A program made the translations under genes and the position numbers. From Saccharothrix carnea (GTDB lineage Bacteria > Actinomycetota > Actinomycetes > Mycobacteriales > Pseudonocardiaceae), in contig NZ_PYAX01000013.1 in the NCBI RefSeq assembly GCF_003014735.1, positions 1-64,000 of the forward strand: a stretch of 64,000 nucleotides of DNA. Direction: 5' to 3'. Every line of letters begins with the position of its first letter. Within the stretch, counting starts at the first letter, position 1. This document shows, piece by piece, positions 44,431 through 51,944 of the stretch. The notes under the pieces were generated by a model. That model saw only the letters and a program-made list of their open reading frames with translations. It was not told the origin of the DNA and did no database searches.

Positions 44431-45339
44431 TCAGCCACCGCCGCCACCGCCGCCGCAGCCACCCCCGCCACCACCACAGCTGCTGCCGCTGGAGCAACTG
44501 CTCCCGCCACCGCAGCCGCCGCCTGTCGTCGCGCCGAACGACCCCGCCGCGGAACCCCCGCTCGACGCCACGCGAGGACGCGGACGTGGACGCGCCGCCG
44601 CACGCAAAGTGATGTCCGGGTGCCCGCCGAAACCGTTGAGAGCGACCAGCTCGGCGGCTTTCGTCGAGCCGGTCCCTCCCCACCCCCCGGTGACCTCGCC
44701 TGCGCGAGCCTTGGCCACCGCGTCACGTCCGTTCGCGGTGAGCGTCCTCGAAGCCGGCTGCAGCAGTCCCCAGATCAGCAAGCCGGTCAGCACGAGCAGC
44801 AACGTCAACGGCCACACCGGCGCGTTGACCACCTGCTGGGTCACCCAGCGCGCCACGCCGACGACGAACAGCAACGCCATCGGCGCGACACCGGTCCGCA
44901 ACCGCCGTCGCACCACGTCCGGCGCGACCAGGCAGTCCAGTTCGGACAGTCGGCGGCCGATCGCGTGCGGCGCGTCGTGCTCCGACACCGAGGTGATGAG
45001 CAGCGTCAACGTCCGGTATTGGTAACGCTTGGCGTCGGCGAGCACGGCCTGGTCGACCGGGTGGTCGGCCACGGGAGTGCCGACGAGCCGCACGGCGCCG
45101 TTGCGGGCGGGCACCAGGGCGCCCGAGTCGATGAGTCCGGCCACGGACGCCTCGACCACCCGTCGAGGCCCGCCGGTCAGGTAAGCGATGTCCAGCACGC
45201 CGAGCACACCCGCGGGGGAGGCTCCCCGCGTCCCCCGCAGGCGCACTCGGACGTAGAGCGCGAAGGCCAGCGACACGGCCAGCGCGATCCAGTACAGCTC
45301 AAGGAATTCAGGGCCTGAAAGCCCCCACGGTCGCTCCAC
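44431..45339 (-). CDS. TIGR04222-type membrane protein with Cys/Gly/Ser tail (A)
   Basis: A 302-residue membrane protein. N-terminal helix LELYWIALAVSLAFALYVRV, then the family hallmark DIAYLTGGPRRVVEASVAGL (about 50-69), and two helices at about 153-193 (APMALLFVVGVARWV and PLTLLLVLTGLLIWGLL). The last 43 residues (44431-44562) are Gly/Ser/Ala/Thr with four cysteines, e.g. GGGCGGGSSCSSGSSCGG. The start is GTG 45339. First of three related genes transcribed toward the DUF692 enzyme. Proteins of this family typically end in such low-complexity tails; their function is unknown. Confidence 0.87.
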   Translation of the reverse strand: MERPWGLSGPEFLELYWIALAVSLAFALYVRVRLRGTRGASPAGVLGVLDIAYLTGGPRRVVEASVAGLIDSGALVPARNGAVRLVGTPVADHPVDQAVLADAKRYQYRTLTLLITSVSEHDAPHAIGRRLSELDCLVAPDVVRRRLRTGVAPMALLFVVGVARWVTQQVVNAPVWPLTLLLVLTGLLIWGLLQPASRTLTANGRDAVAKARAGEVTGGWGGTGSTKAAELVALNGFGGHPDITLRAAARPRPRPRVASSGGSAAGSFGATTGGGCGGGSSCSSGSSCGGGGGGCGGGGGGG

Positions 45340-45477
45340 GGTCCACCCCCTGTGGGCCTCGGTGGAACCAGGTCCACCAGCTTGGGGGCAATCGTGTGCG
45401 CCAGGACACACCCCAGCAAGAGGGCTTTAGCAAGCCTTAGGGTTGGCGAACGGTTGACACCGCCCGCACGTGGTCCG

Positions 45478-45543
45478 TCAGGAGGACGACGCGCCGTCCA
45501 CGCCGCCGGAGCCCTCGCCGTCAGTGCCCTTGAAAACGCGCAT
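45478..45543 (-). CDS. 21-residue peptide with near-ideal ribosome site
   Basis: A short frame from ATG 45543 to TGA 45478. AGGAGG lies four bases before the ATG, one of the best ribosome sites in the window. The peptide starts MRVFKGTDGEG and ends DGASSS, so it is Gly/Ser/Asp-rich with no cysteine. It lies 45 bases after the msrB stop and 138 bases before TIGR04222 gene A, all on one strand. It may be a leader peptide, a small structural peptide or a precursor. Coding status rests on the ribosome site and clean stop alone. Confidence 0.5.
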   Translation of the reverse strand: MRVFKGTDGEGSGGVDGASSS

Positions 45544-45588
45544 GATTCCTCCTGGTGTCGGATCGGCCATCATTCGCCTGTTGCGCTC

Positions 45589-46026
45589 TCAGTCTGCTCG
45601 ACCGTCCGGGCTTTCGACCAGACGCAAGCTCACCGAGTTGATGCAGTAGCGCTGATCGGTGGGCGTGTCGTACCCCTCGCCCTCGAACACGTGCCCGAGG
45701 TGGCTGTGGCACGCCGCGCACAGCACCTCGGTCCGGACCATGCCGTGGGCGCGGTCCTCGCGGAGGATGACCGCGTCACCGGCCAGCGGCGAGAAGAACG
45801 ACGGCCAGCCGCAGTGCGACTCGAACTTCGTCTCGCTGCGGAACAACTCGGCCCCGCACGCGCGACACTCGTAGACGCCCTCGGTCTTCGTGTCGGTGTA
45901 CTCGCCGACCCACGCCGGTTCGGTGCCCGCGTCGCGCAGCACCGCGTACTCCTTCGGGGTCAGGATGTCCCGCCACTCAGACTCGGAGCGGACCACCTTC
46001 GGGGTGGCGCCGACGACAGGTTCCAT
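45589..46026 (-). CDS. msrB: peptide-methionine (R)-S-oxide reductase
   Basis: A 145-residue cytoplasmic repair enzyme reducing methionine R-sulfoxide. Zinc pairs CRACG and CAACH, HCGWPSFF with the substrate-binding tryptophan, GHVF, and the catalytic Cys in QRYCINSVSLRL (about residue 129) are all present. The start is ATG 46026. Length is normal for MsrB. Its position just upstream of the 21-codon frame and TIGR04222 gene A on the same strand may be incidental. Confidence 0.96.
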   Translation of the reverse strand: MEPVVGATPKVVRSESEWRDILTPKEYAVLRDAGTEPAWVGEYTDTKTEGVYECRACGAELFRSETKFESHCGWPSFFSPLAGDAVILREDRAHGMVRTEVLCAACHSHLGHVFEGEGYDTPTDQRYCINSVSLRLVESPDGRAD

Positions 46027-46083
46027 ACCTCCACGTTAGTCGACACCGCGGCGGCCGGGACGTCGGCGGAACCCGCCGGGTCG

Positions 46084-46398
46084 TCAGGAGAAGAACACCC
46101 AGACGAGGGTGCCCAGGTAGTACCAGACGCTGATCAGCACACCCAGCAGGATCAGGCCGACCACGACGACCGCGGTGAGCCGGCGCAGGCCGCCGGCGCG
46201 GTTCGCCGAGTCCGCGAACTGCCCGACGCCCGCTACGGTGCCCTCGATGGTGAAGCTGGGTGGCTGCTGCTTCATCCGGCCAAGGTGCTCGGCGAACGCC
46301 CTGGTCTCGGGGTCGTCGGGGTCGAGGCCGATCAGTTCGTCGTCGATGTCGCCCTGCGGGCGATCGTCGGGTGCGTCCGCGGCTCTGGCGCTGGCCAT
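46084..46398 (-). CDS. small membrane protein, function unknown
   Basis: A 104-residue protein. The first 70 residues are acidic and soluble (DDELIGLDPDDPETRAFAEH). A hydrophobic region at about 73-103 (LTAVVVVGLILLGVLISVWY onward) makes one long or two short membrane helices ending at the C terminus. I do not recognise a family, though similar small membrane proteins are common in actinomycetes. It starts at ATG 46398 and runs toward msrB, with 57 bases between the genes. Confidence 0.7.
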   Translation of the reverse strand: MASARAADAPDDRPQGDIDDELIGLDPDDPETRAFAEHLGRMKQQPPSFTIEGTVAGVGQFADSANRAGGLRRLTAVVVVGLILLGVLISVWYYLGTLVWVFFS

Positions 46399-46437
46399 GC
46401 GACCCAGCGTATCGGGCGTTTCAAGCCGCTGGGCGGC

Positions 46438-47382
46438 TCAACTCGCCAACGAGGCCGCGGGTCGGACCGCGCCGACCGGCCGGCCGTGGCCGAGCACCGG
46501 GAACGTGGCCAGTTCGTCCGGCGCGGCCACTCCCAGCTTGCGCAACGCGGCCACCACGACGACCGCTCTGGCCCGGCTGGAACCGTCCGCGATCTTGCAC
46601 GCCACGGCTTCGCCGGTCGGCAGGCCGAGCGCGTAGACGCCTTCCGCGCCGTCCTTCGCCACCGCGCCCGGGATCGCCCGCATCAGCTTCGTGACGTCGC
46701 GGTTCGTGCCGCCGACCCACTCCGGGTGGCGGTTCATCGCCTGCGCGATCCGCCGCTCCGGACCGCCCTCGGCGCGGGCCAGCGCGCTGAACGCCCTGGC
46801 CAGGCCCGTGAGGCTGATGCCGAGCAGCGGCGCGCCGCAGCCGTCGACGCCTTCCGCGCCGATGCGCTCGCCCGCCAGTTCCTCCAGGGTGTCGCGGATC
46901 GCCCGCTGGAGGGGGTGGGCCGGGTCGAGGTAGTCGTGGGTCGACCAGCCGTTGATGACGCAGGTCGCGAGCATGGCGGCGTGCTTGCCCGAGCAGTTCA
47001 TGTACTCCGGCGCCTTGGCCCGGCCCGCTCGCAGGTGCGCTTTGAGGGCGTCCTCGCCGATGGGCAGGTCGGGGGTGCACTGGAGGGCGGCCTCGGTCAG
47101 GCCGTGCGCGTGGAGGATGCGGTGGACGCCGTCGAGGTGGAAGTCCTCGCCCGAGTGGCTGGCGCAGGCCAGGGCCAGCAGTTCGTCCTGGAGGTCTAGG
47201 CCGTGGCGGAGCATGGCCAGCGCCTGGACCGGCTTGTTGGACGAACGCGGGTAGGTGGTGTCGTGCGGGCGGCCGAGGGCGAGCACTTCCCGGCCGGTGC
47301 GGTCGAGGGCGACCACGGAGCCGTGGTGCACCGACTCCAGGAACTCGCCACGCCAGACCTCGGCGACCAGTTCGTGTGCCAT
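46438..47382 (-). CDS. asparaginase (COG4448 type)
   Basis: A 314-residue protein of the Rhizobium-type L-asparaginase family, which hydrolyses asparagine to aspartate and ammonia. Landmarks: HELVAEVWRGEFLESVHHGS, YPRSSNKPVQAL (the conserved SSxKPxQ block), ACASHSGEDFH, EYMNCSGKHAAMLATC, and GVDGCGAPLLGISL. The start is ATG 47382 with GGAGGG four bases upstream; a GTG at 47394 is less likely. It is divergent from a GntR-type regulator across a perfect palindrome, so control by that regulator is probable. Confidence 0.9.
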   Translation of the reverse strand: MAHELVAEVWRGEFLESVHHGSVVALDRTGREVLALGRPHDTTYPRSSNKPVQALAMLRHGLDLQDELLALACASHSGEDFHLDGVHRILHAHGLTEAALQCTPDLPIGEDALKAHLRAGRAKAPEYMNCSGKHAAMLATCVINGWSTHDYLDPAHPLQRAIRDTLEELAGERIGAEGVDGCGAPLLGISLTGLARAFSALARAEGGPERRIAQAMNRHPEWVGGTNRDVTKLMRAIPGAVAKDGAEGVYALGLPTGEAVACKIADGSSRARAVVVVAALRKLGVAAPDELATFPVLGHGRPVGAVRPAASLAS

Positions 47383-47406
47383 GCGTCCCTCCACCGGTGT
47401 GCTGCC

Positions 47407-47420
47407 AACTGTCGACAGTT
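47407..47420. promoter_or_regulatory. GntR operator candidate, perfect palindrome
   Basis: AACTGTCGACAGTT is a perfect 14-bp palindrome in the 74-base gap between the divergent asparaginase and GntR genes. Its GT...AC core is typical of FCD-class GntR operators. It lies 25 bases from the asparaginase start and 37 from the gntR start. Confidence 0.65.
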
Positions 47421-47456
47421 AACATTGCCGGTGTCCTCGCGCGCTAGGAGACGTTC

Positions 47457-48101
47457 GTGACACCTCCCTTGCATCTGAGCTTGGCCGGTCAGGCGGTGGA
47501 CGTGCTCCGCGAACTGGTGCTGACCGGCGACATCCCGCCCGGGGCGCGGGTGAACGAGGTGGAGCTGGCCCAGCGGCTGGGCATCTCGCGCGGGCCGCTG
47601 CGCGAGGCGATCCGGCACCTGGCGTCCGAGGGTCTGCTGGTGCTGGCGCCGCACCGGGGCGCTTCGGTCCCGACCGCCGACGCCGCCGACGTGCAGGCGC
47701 TGTTCGAGTTGCGGACCGCGCTGGAGTGCGCGGCGGCCGAGCTGGCGGCGTCCCGGCGGACCGACGCGGACGTCGTGCGGCTGCGTGCCGTGTGCGAGGA
47801 GTCGCGGCGGGCGTACTCGGCGGGGGAACGGTTCCCGTACCGGCTGGACCTGGCGTTCCACCAGGCTCTGCTGGACGCGGCGCGCAGTCCCCGGATCGCC
47901 GAGCAGGTGCGGCTGGTGCAGCAGCGGGTGGTGCTGCTGCGCAGCGGCCTGCGCGACGACCCGCCGCACCAGCACGCGTCACTGGACGACCACGACGCCT
48001 TGGTCACGGCCGTGGCCGCCGGCGACCCGTTGCGCGCGTCCGACGTGATGCGCAAACACCTGGCCCGCGTCTGCGCCCAGATGCTCACCAGCCTCGCCTG
48101 A
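47457..48101 (+). CDS. GntR-family (FCD) regulator
   Basis: A 214-residue repressor: winged helix-turn-helix at about 8-70 (LTGDIPPGARVNEVELAQRL, ISRGPLREAIRHLASEGLL) and a helical FCD ligand domain (about 85-210; LFELRTALECAAAELA, DLAFHQALLDAA with its metal-ligand His, SLDDHDALVTAVAAGD). The FCD domain senses small acids. It starts at GTG 47457 after AGGAG. The adjacent asparaginase gene and the palindrome between them suggest that it controls asparagine use and itself. Confidence 0.92.
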   Translation: MTPPLHLSLAGQAVDVLRELVLTGDIPPGARVNEVELAQRLGISRGPLREAIRHLASEGLLVLAPHRGASVPTADAADVQALFELRTALECAAAELAASRRTDADVVRLRAVCEESRRAYSAGERFPYRLDLAFHQALLDAARSPRIAEQVRLVQQRVVLLRSGLRDDPPHQHASLDDHDALVTAVAAGDPLRASDVMRKHLARVCAQMLTSLA

Positions 48102-48137
48102 CCCGGAGCCCTGGTGGAGGTCGGCCTTACGTCCCGA

Positions 48138-48177
48138 CGGCCCGGTGGAACACGGTCCGTGACGCCCCACCGGGCCG
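48138..48177. terminator. bidirectional terminator between gntR and acyl-CoA dehydrogenase
   Basis: Perfect 11-bp inverted repeat CGGCCCGGTGG (48138-48148) with CCACCGGGCCG (48167-48177), between the convergent gntR and acyl-CoA dehydrogenase genes. Confidence 0.75.
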
Positions 48178-48192
48178 CCGGGTACGAGCGGG

Positions 48193-49362
48193 TCAGCCGA
48201 GCGTCCCGGTCACCTTCGCGTGGCCCTTGAGCAGGTTCCGGGCGATCGTGCGGCGCTGGATCTCGTCGGTGCCCTCGTAGATGCGCAGCAGCCGCAGCTC
48301 CCGGTACCAGCGCTCGATCGGCAGCTCGCGCGTGTAGCCCATGCCGCCGTGGATCTGCAGCACCCGGTCCACGATCTCGTTCGCCTTGATACCGCCGTAC
48401 AGCTTGGCCATCGACTGCGCCTGCCGCGAGTCCGCGCCCTGGTCGACCAGCCACGCGGCGTGCAGCACGAGCCAGCGCAGCGCCTCGATCTCCACCGCCG
48501 AGTCCGCGATCATCCACTGGATGGCCTGGTACTCGGCGATCGGCTGACCGAACGTGACCCGCGTCTTGGCCTGCTCGATCGCCATCTCCACCAGCCGCTC
48601 GCACGAGCCGAGCGCCCGCGCCGGCAGCAGGTAACGCCCCTGGCCGATCCACTGCATGGCCAGGTTGAAGCCGCGACCGACCTCGCCGAGCACGTTCTCC
48701 TCGGGCACGCGCACGTTGTCGAACACGAGTGCCGCCGGACCCCACTGGCCCATGGTCGGGATCGGCTCGGACTTCCAGCCCATGTCCCGGTCGACCAGGA
48801 AGCACGTGACGCCGCCGTCCGCGCCCTTCTCTCGGTCGGTCACCGCGAACACCATCACGAAGTCCGCTTCGTTGCCCTGGGTGATGAAGGTCTTCTCGCC
48901 GTTGATCACCCACTCGCCGCCCTCCTTGCGGGCGGACGTGCGGATGGCCTTGGCGTCGGAACCCGCGCCCGGCTCGGTGATCGCGAAGCACGACACGCGC
49001 TCACCGGAGATCGTCGGCAGCAGGTAGCGCTGCTTCTGCTCCTCGTTGCCGTGGAACAGGATGTTGTCCGCGTACCCGCCGAACCGGAACGGCACGAACG
49101 TGCGGCCCAGCTCGGCCTCCAGCAACGCCGTCATGAGCGCCCCGAGGCCCATGCCGCCGTACTCCTGCGGCGTGAGCACGCCGAAGAAGCCCGCTGCCTT
49201 GGCCTTGTCCTGGAGCTCCTTCAGCTCGTCCCGGGTCAGGCCGGGCTGCCCCAGGCGTTCGCGGCGCAGCACCTCCGGCTCCAGCGGCGCCACCTCCTTG
49301 CGCACGAAGGTCCGCACCCAGTCGCGGATCTCCTTCTGCTCCTCGTCAAGCGTGAAGTCCAT
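48193..49362 (-). CDS. acyl-CoA dehydrogenase 1
   Basis: A 389-residue FAD enzyme introducing the 2,3 double bond into acyl-CoA. Landmarks: CFAITEPGAGSDAKAIRT (FAD/substrate segment), VINGEKTFITQGNEAD, QIHGGMGYTRELPIERWYRE and the C-terminal YEGTDEIQRRTIARNLLKG with the catalytic-base region. The start is ATG 49362 with GGGAGG five bases before. It is 19 bases downstream of a second acyl-CoA dehydrogenase, so they form an operon, probably under the divergent TetR regulator. Chain-length preference cannot be read. Confidence 0.94.
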   Translation of the reverse strand: MDFTLDEEQKEIRDWVRTFVRKEVAPLEPEVLRRERLGQPGLTRDELKELQDKAKAAGFFGVLTPQEYGGMGLGALMTALLEAELGRTFVPFRFGGYADNILFHGNEEQKQRYLLPTISGERVSCFAITEPGAGSDAKAIRTSARKEGGEWVINGEKTFITQGNEADFVMVFAVTDREKGADGGVTCFLVDRDMGWKSEPIPTMGQWGPAALVFDNVRVPEENVLGEVGRGFNLAMQWIGQGRYLLPARALGSCERLVEMAIEQAKTRVTFGQPIAEYQAIQWMIADSAVEIEALRWLVLHAAWLVDQGADSRQAQSMAKLYGGIKANEIVDRVLQIHGGMGYTRELPIERWYRELRLLRIYEGTDEIQRRTIARNLLKGHAKVTGTLG

Positions 49363-49381
49363 GCCGTCCTCCCTCTACCCT

Positions 49382-50533
49382 CTACGCGAACGCGTTCACG
49401 CCGGTCAGCGCCCGGCCGATGAGCAACTTCTGGATCTGGCTGGTGCCCTCGTAGAGGGTCGTGACGCGGGTGTCCCGCAAGTACTTGCCGACGGGGTACT
49501 CGTCGATGTAGCCGTACCCGCCGAAGACCTGGATGGCGTTGTTCGCCACGCGCACCGCGGCCTCGCTGGCGTACAGCTTCGCCATGGACGCCTCCGTGCT
49601 GAACGGCTCGCCGCGGTCGGCGAGGTCCGCGCAGCGCCACGTGAGCAGCCGTGCCGCGTCGGTCTCCACCGCCATGTCGGCCAGGAGTTCCTGCACGAGC
49701 TGGAACCCGGCGATGGGCTTGCCGAACTGCTCGCGTTCCTTGGCGTACTCGACGCTGACCTCCAGCGCACCACGGGCGGCACCGACGCACCCGGCGGCGA
49801 CGGACATCCGGCCGCGGTCGAGCGCGGCCATGGCCAGCTTGAAGCCCGCGCCCTCGTCGCCGAGGCGGTTGGCGTCGGGCACGCGCACCTGGTCGAGGGT
49901 GAGTTCGGCGGTGGCCTGGCCGCGCATGCCGAGCTTGCCGTGGATCTCGGTGGCGGTGAACCCGGGCGAGTCGGTCGGCACGAGGAACGCGGTGATGCCC
50001 TTCGGGCCGGGCCCTCCGGTGCGGGCGAACACCAGCGCCACGTCGGCCCACGTCCCGTTCGTGATGAACACCTTGCGCCCGGTGATCAGCCAGTCGTCGC
50101 CGTCGCGGACGGCCTTCGTGGCCAGCGACGCGGCGTCGGAGCCGGTGCCCGGTTCGGTCAGGCCGAAGCAGCCCAGCTCACGGCCGGAGCACAGGCCGGG
50201 CAGCCACCGCCGCTTCTGCTCCTCGGTGCCGTGCTTGAAGACGGTCTTGCCGACCAGCCCGAGCGAGACGGAGATGATGCCGCGCACGGCCGAGTCACCG
50301 CGGGCGATCTCCTCCAGCACCAGGCAGTACGCCAAGTGGTCGCCGCCGGAGCCGCCGTACGCTTCGTCGATGCCGAGGCCGAGGAACCCCACGTCGCCCA
50401 GGGCGGGCACCAGGTCGCGGTCGATGGCCTCATCCCGGTCCCACCGCGTCGCGTGGGGGACGATCCGCTCCTCGGTGAACCGGTGTGCCAGGTCCTTGAG
50501 CTGCCGGTGCTCGTCGGAGATGCGCAGATCCAC
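49382..50533 (-). CDS. acyl-CoA dehydrogenase 2
   Basis: A 383-residue FAD enzyme of the same family as its neighbour but clearly diverged. Landmarks: GCFGLTEPGTGSDAASLATK, LITGRKVFITNGTWAD, QVFGGYGYIDEYPVGKYLRD and TTLYEGTSQIQKLLIGRALT with the Glu typical of short/medium-chain enzymes. The start is GTG 50533 with GGAGG upstream. First gene of the two-gene operon; its promoter region carries overlapping dyads that also face the divergent tetR. Confidence 0.94.
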   Translation of the reverse strand: MDLRISDEHRQLKDLAHRFTEERIVPHATRWDRDEAIDRDLVPALGDVGFLGLGIDEAYGGSGGDHLAYCLVLEEIARGDSAVRGIISVSLGLVGKTVFKHGTEEQKRRWLPGLCSGRELGCFGLTEPGTGSDAASLATKAVRDGDDWLITGRKVFITNGTWADVALVFARTGGPGPKGITAFLVPTDSPGFTATEIHGKLGMRGQATAELTLDQVRVPDANRLGDEGAGFKLAMAALDRGRMSVAAGCVGAARGALEVSVEYAKEREQFGKPIAGFQLVQELLADMAVETDAARLLTWRCADLADRGEPFSTEASMAKLYASEAAVRVANNAIQVFGGYGYIDEYPVGKYLRDTRVTTLYEGTSQIQKLLIGRALTGVNAFA

Positions 50534-50545
50534 CGGGGTGACCTC

Positions 50546-50576
50546 CTAACCGAACGGTGTTAGGTTATCTAACCTA
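50546..50576. promoter_or_regulatory. overlapping dyads between acyl-CoA dehydrogenase operon and tetR
   Basis: TAGGTTATCTAACCTA (50561-50576) is a near-perfect 16-bp palindrome, with arms of 7 perfectly paired bases. CTAAC (50546-50550) and GTTAG (50559-50563) form a second dyad with 8-base spacing. Both lie in the 77-base gap between the divergent genes and share the CTAAC/GTTAG half-site. They are probably operators for the adjacent TetR protein. Confidence 0.6.
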
Positions 50577-50610
50577 GGCGCGGAATCGACCACAGGCAAG
50601 GGGAGCGGAC

Positions 50611-51225
50611 ATGCCGAGGAGCCCGATCCTGAGTGCCTCGCGCATCCGGACCGCCGCACTGCACATCATCGACCGGGACGGGCTGGACGGCCTGTCGATG
50701 CGCAAACTGGCCTCTGAGCTGGGCGTTCAGGCCGCGTCGCTGTACGGGCACGTGAGCACGAAGGACGACCTGCTGCACGAGGTGGCCGCCGGGATCCTGG
50801 AGCAGGTCGACGTCTCCGGGTTCGAGGGCGGCGACTGGCGGCACGGCCTGCGCAGCTGTGCCCGTTCCTACCGGGCGGCGCTGGCCGCGCACCCCAACAT
50901 CGTGCCGTTCCTGGCGTACGGGCCGGCGCACCGCGAGGCGTCGCTGCGCCGGCTGGACGTGGTGCACGGCGGCCTGGTGGCGGCGGGCTGGTCACGGCGT
51001 GAGGCGACGATGATCGCGGCGTCGTTGATGTACCTGGTGTTCGGCGCGGCGCTGAGCTCGTTCTCCAGCGGGTTCTCCGAGGACCAGACGTTCTACGGGG
51101 ACCGCTACCCGAACCTGGACAAGGCCCACCTGCTGCCGTCCGTGGCCCGCGAACTGGACCACGACAGCTTCGAGCTGGCGCTGGAGGCGCTCGTCACCGG
51201 GCTGGGGGCGCGGGCGCACGACTGA
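50611..51225 (+). CDS. TetR-family regulator
   Basis: A 204-residue repressor. The helix-turn-helix is at about 8-52: SRIRTAALHIIDRDGLDGLS, MRKLASELGVQAASLYGHVS, KDDLLHEVAAGIL. The C-terminal 140 residues are a helical ligand domain. The start is ATG 50611 with GGGGAG upstream. It is divergent from two acyl-CoA dehydrogenases and probably represses them until an acyl-CoA or related ligand binds. Confidence 0.92.
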   Translation: MPRSPILSASRIRTAALHIIDRDGLDGLSMRKLASELGVQAASLYGHVSTKDDLLHEVAAGILEQVDVSGFEGGDWRHGLRSCARSYRAALAAHPNIVPFLAYGPAHREASLRRLDVVHGGLVAAGWSRREATMIAASLMYLVFGAALSSFSSGFSEDQTFYGDRYPNLDKAHLLPSVARELDHDSFELALEALVTGLGARAHD

Positions 51226-51240
51226 GCCGTGCGCCCGGCC

Positions 51241-51780
51241 TCACGGGAGCTTGGGCGCGATCAGCTCGGCGGCCTCGGTGGCCAGCGCGCAGGCTGCCGC
51301 GGTGTCGGTCGAGGTGGCTTCCCCGGTGGCGATGACCTGGACGCTGGACGACGCCGACGTCTCGATCACCACGTGGCAGGCGTGTGCGGCGTCCTGCGGT
51401 GCCTCGACCCTGGCGGCCTCGTACTTGCCGATCTTCGTCGGCTTGACCTGGTCGCTGCGGTAGCCCAGGCCGTCGAGGCCCTGGGAGGGGTGGATCCCGG
51501 CACTGGCCTGCCCGCTCGCGCCACCGCGCCAGCTGCACACGTCGGCGTCACCCGACCGGTCCTCCACGCCGGGGTACTCCAGCCCCAACCGCCCGACCTC
51601 GTCCGAGGTCAGCAGTTCGCAGGGCGGCAGGTCGGCGAGCGCCCGGTTCAAGTCGTCACCCGATGGCGCGGTGGCCACCGCGGTGGGCGCGGACTCGGGC
51701 GAGCTCGACGTGCAGGCCGTCGCCAGCAGTGCGAGGCCGGTGGCACAGCCGATCAGAAAGCGGGTGGTTGCGCGATTCAT
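51241..51780 (-). CDS. DUF3558-like lipoprotein
   Basis: A 179-residue secreted lipoprotein. Signal MNRATTRFLIGCATGLALLA with lipobox LATAC (Cys23), then a Ser/Pro linker and a globular domain beginning ALADLPPCELLTSDEVGRLG, the usual DUF3558 opening, with VCSWRG and ACHVVIETS later. Function is unknown. ATG 51780 is favoured because it starts the signal peptide; an upstream in-frame start at 51819 would add a charged extension. It ends 15 bases from the convergent tetR. Confidence 0.85.
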   Translation of the reverse strand: MNRATTRFLIGCATGLALLATACTSSSPESAPTAVATAPSGDDLNRALADLPPCELLTSDEVGRLGLEYPGVEDRSGDADVCSWRGGASGQASAGIHPSQGLDGLGYRSDQVKPTKIGKYEAARVEAPQDAAHACHVVIETSASSSVQVIATGEATSTDTAAACALATEAAELIAPKLP

Positions 51781-51944
51781 GACTGCCTGCGTCCTCGGAG
51801 GTCGTCGATCGAGCACCAATGGTAGGTGTGGATCACCGTGGCCACTTCGCCCGAACGGTGTACCTGGCGGCGTCGGTTCGGTAGTTCGGTTCGCCCGTTC
51901 GCGGTTCCGGGTGGGGTGGCGGTGGCGTTGTTACCCTCACCCGT

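Noticed and set aside
40660-45543. Classic short peptide precursor for the DUF692 enzyme in its own neighbourhood
   Set aside because: I looked for a small Cys-bearing frame with a ribosome site between 40.1 and 45.6 kb. The only short frame with a good site (45478-45543) has no cysteine, so the tails of the TIGR04222 proteins remain the better candidates.
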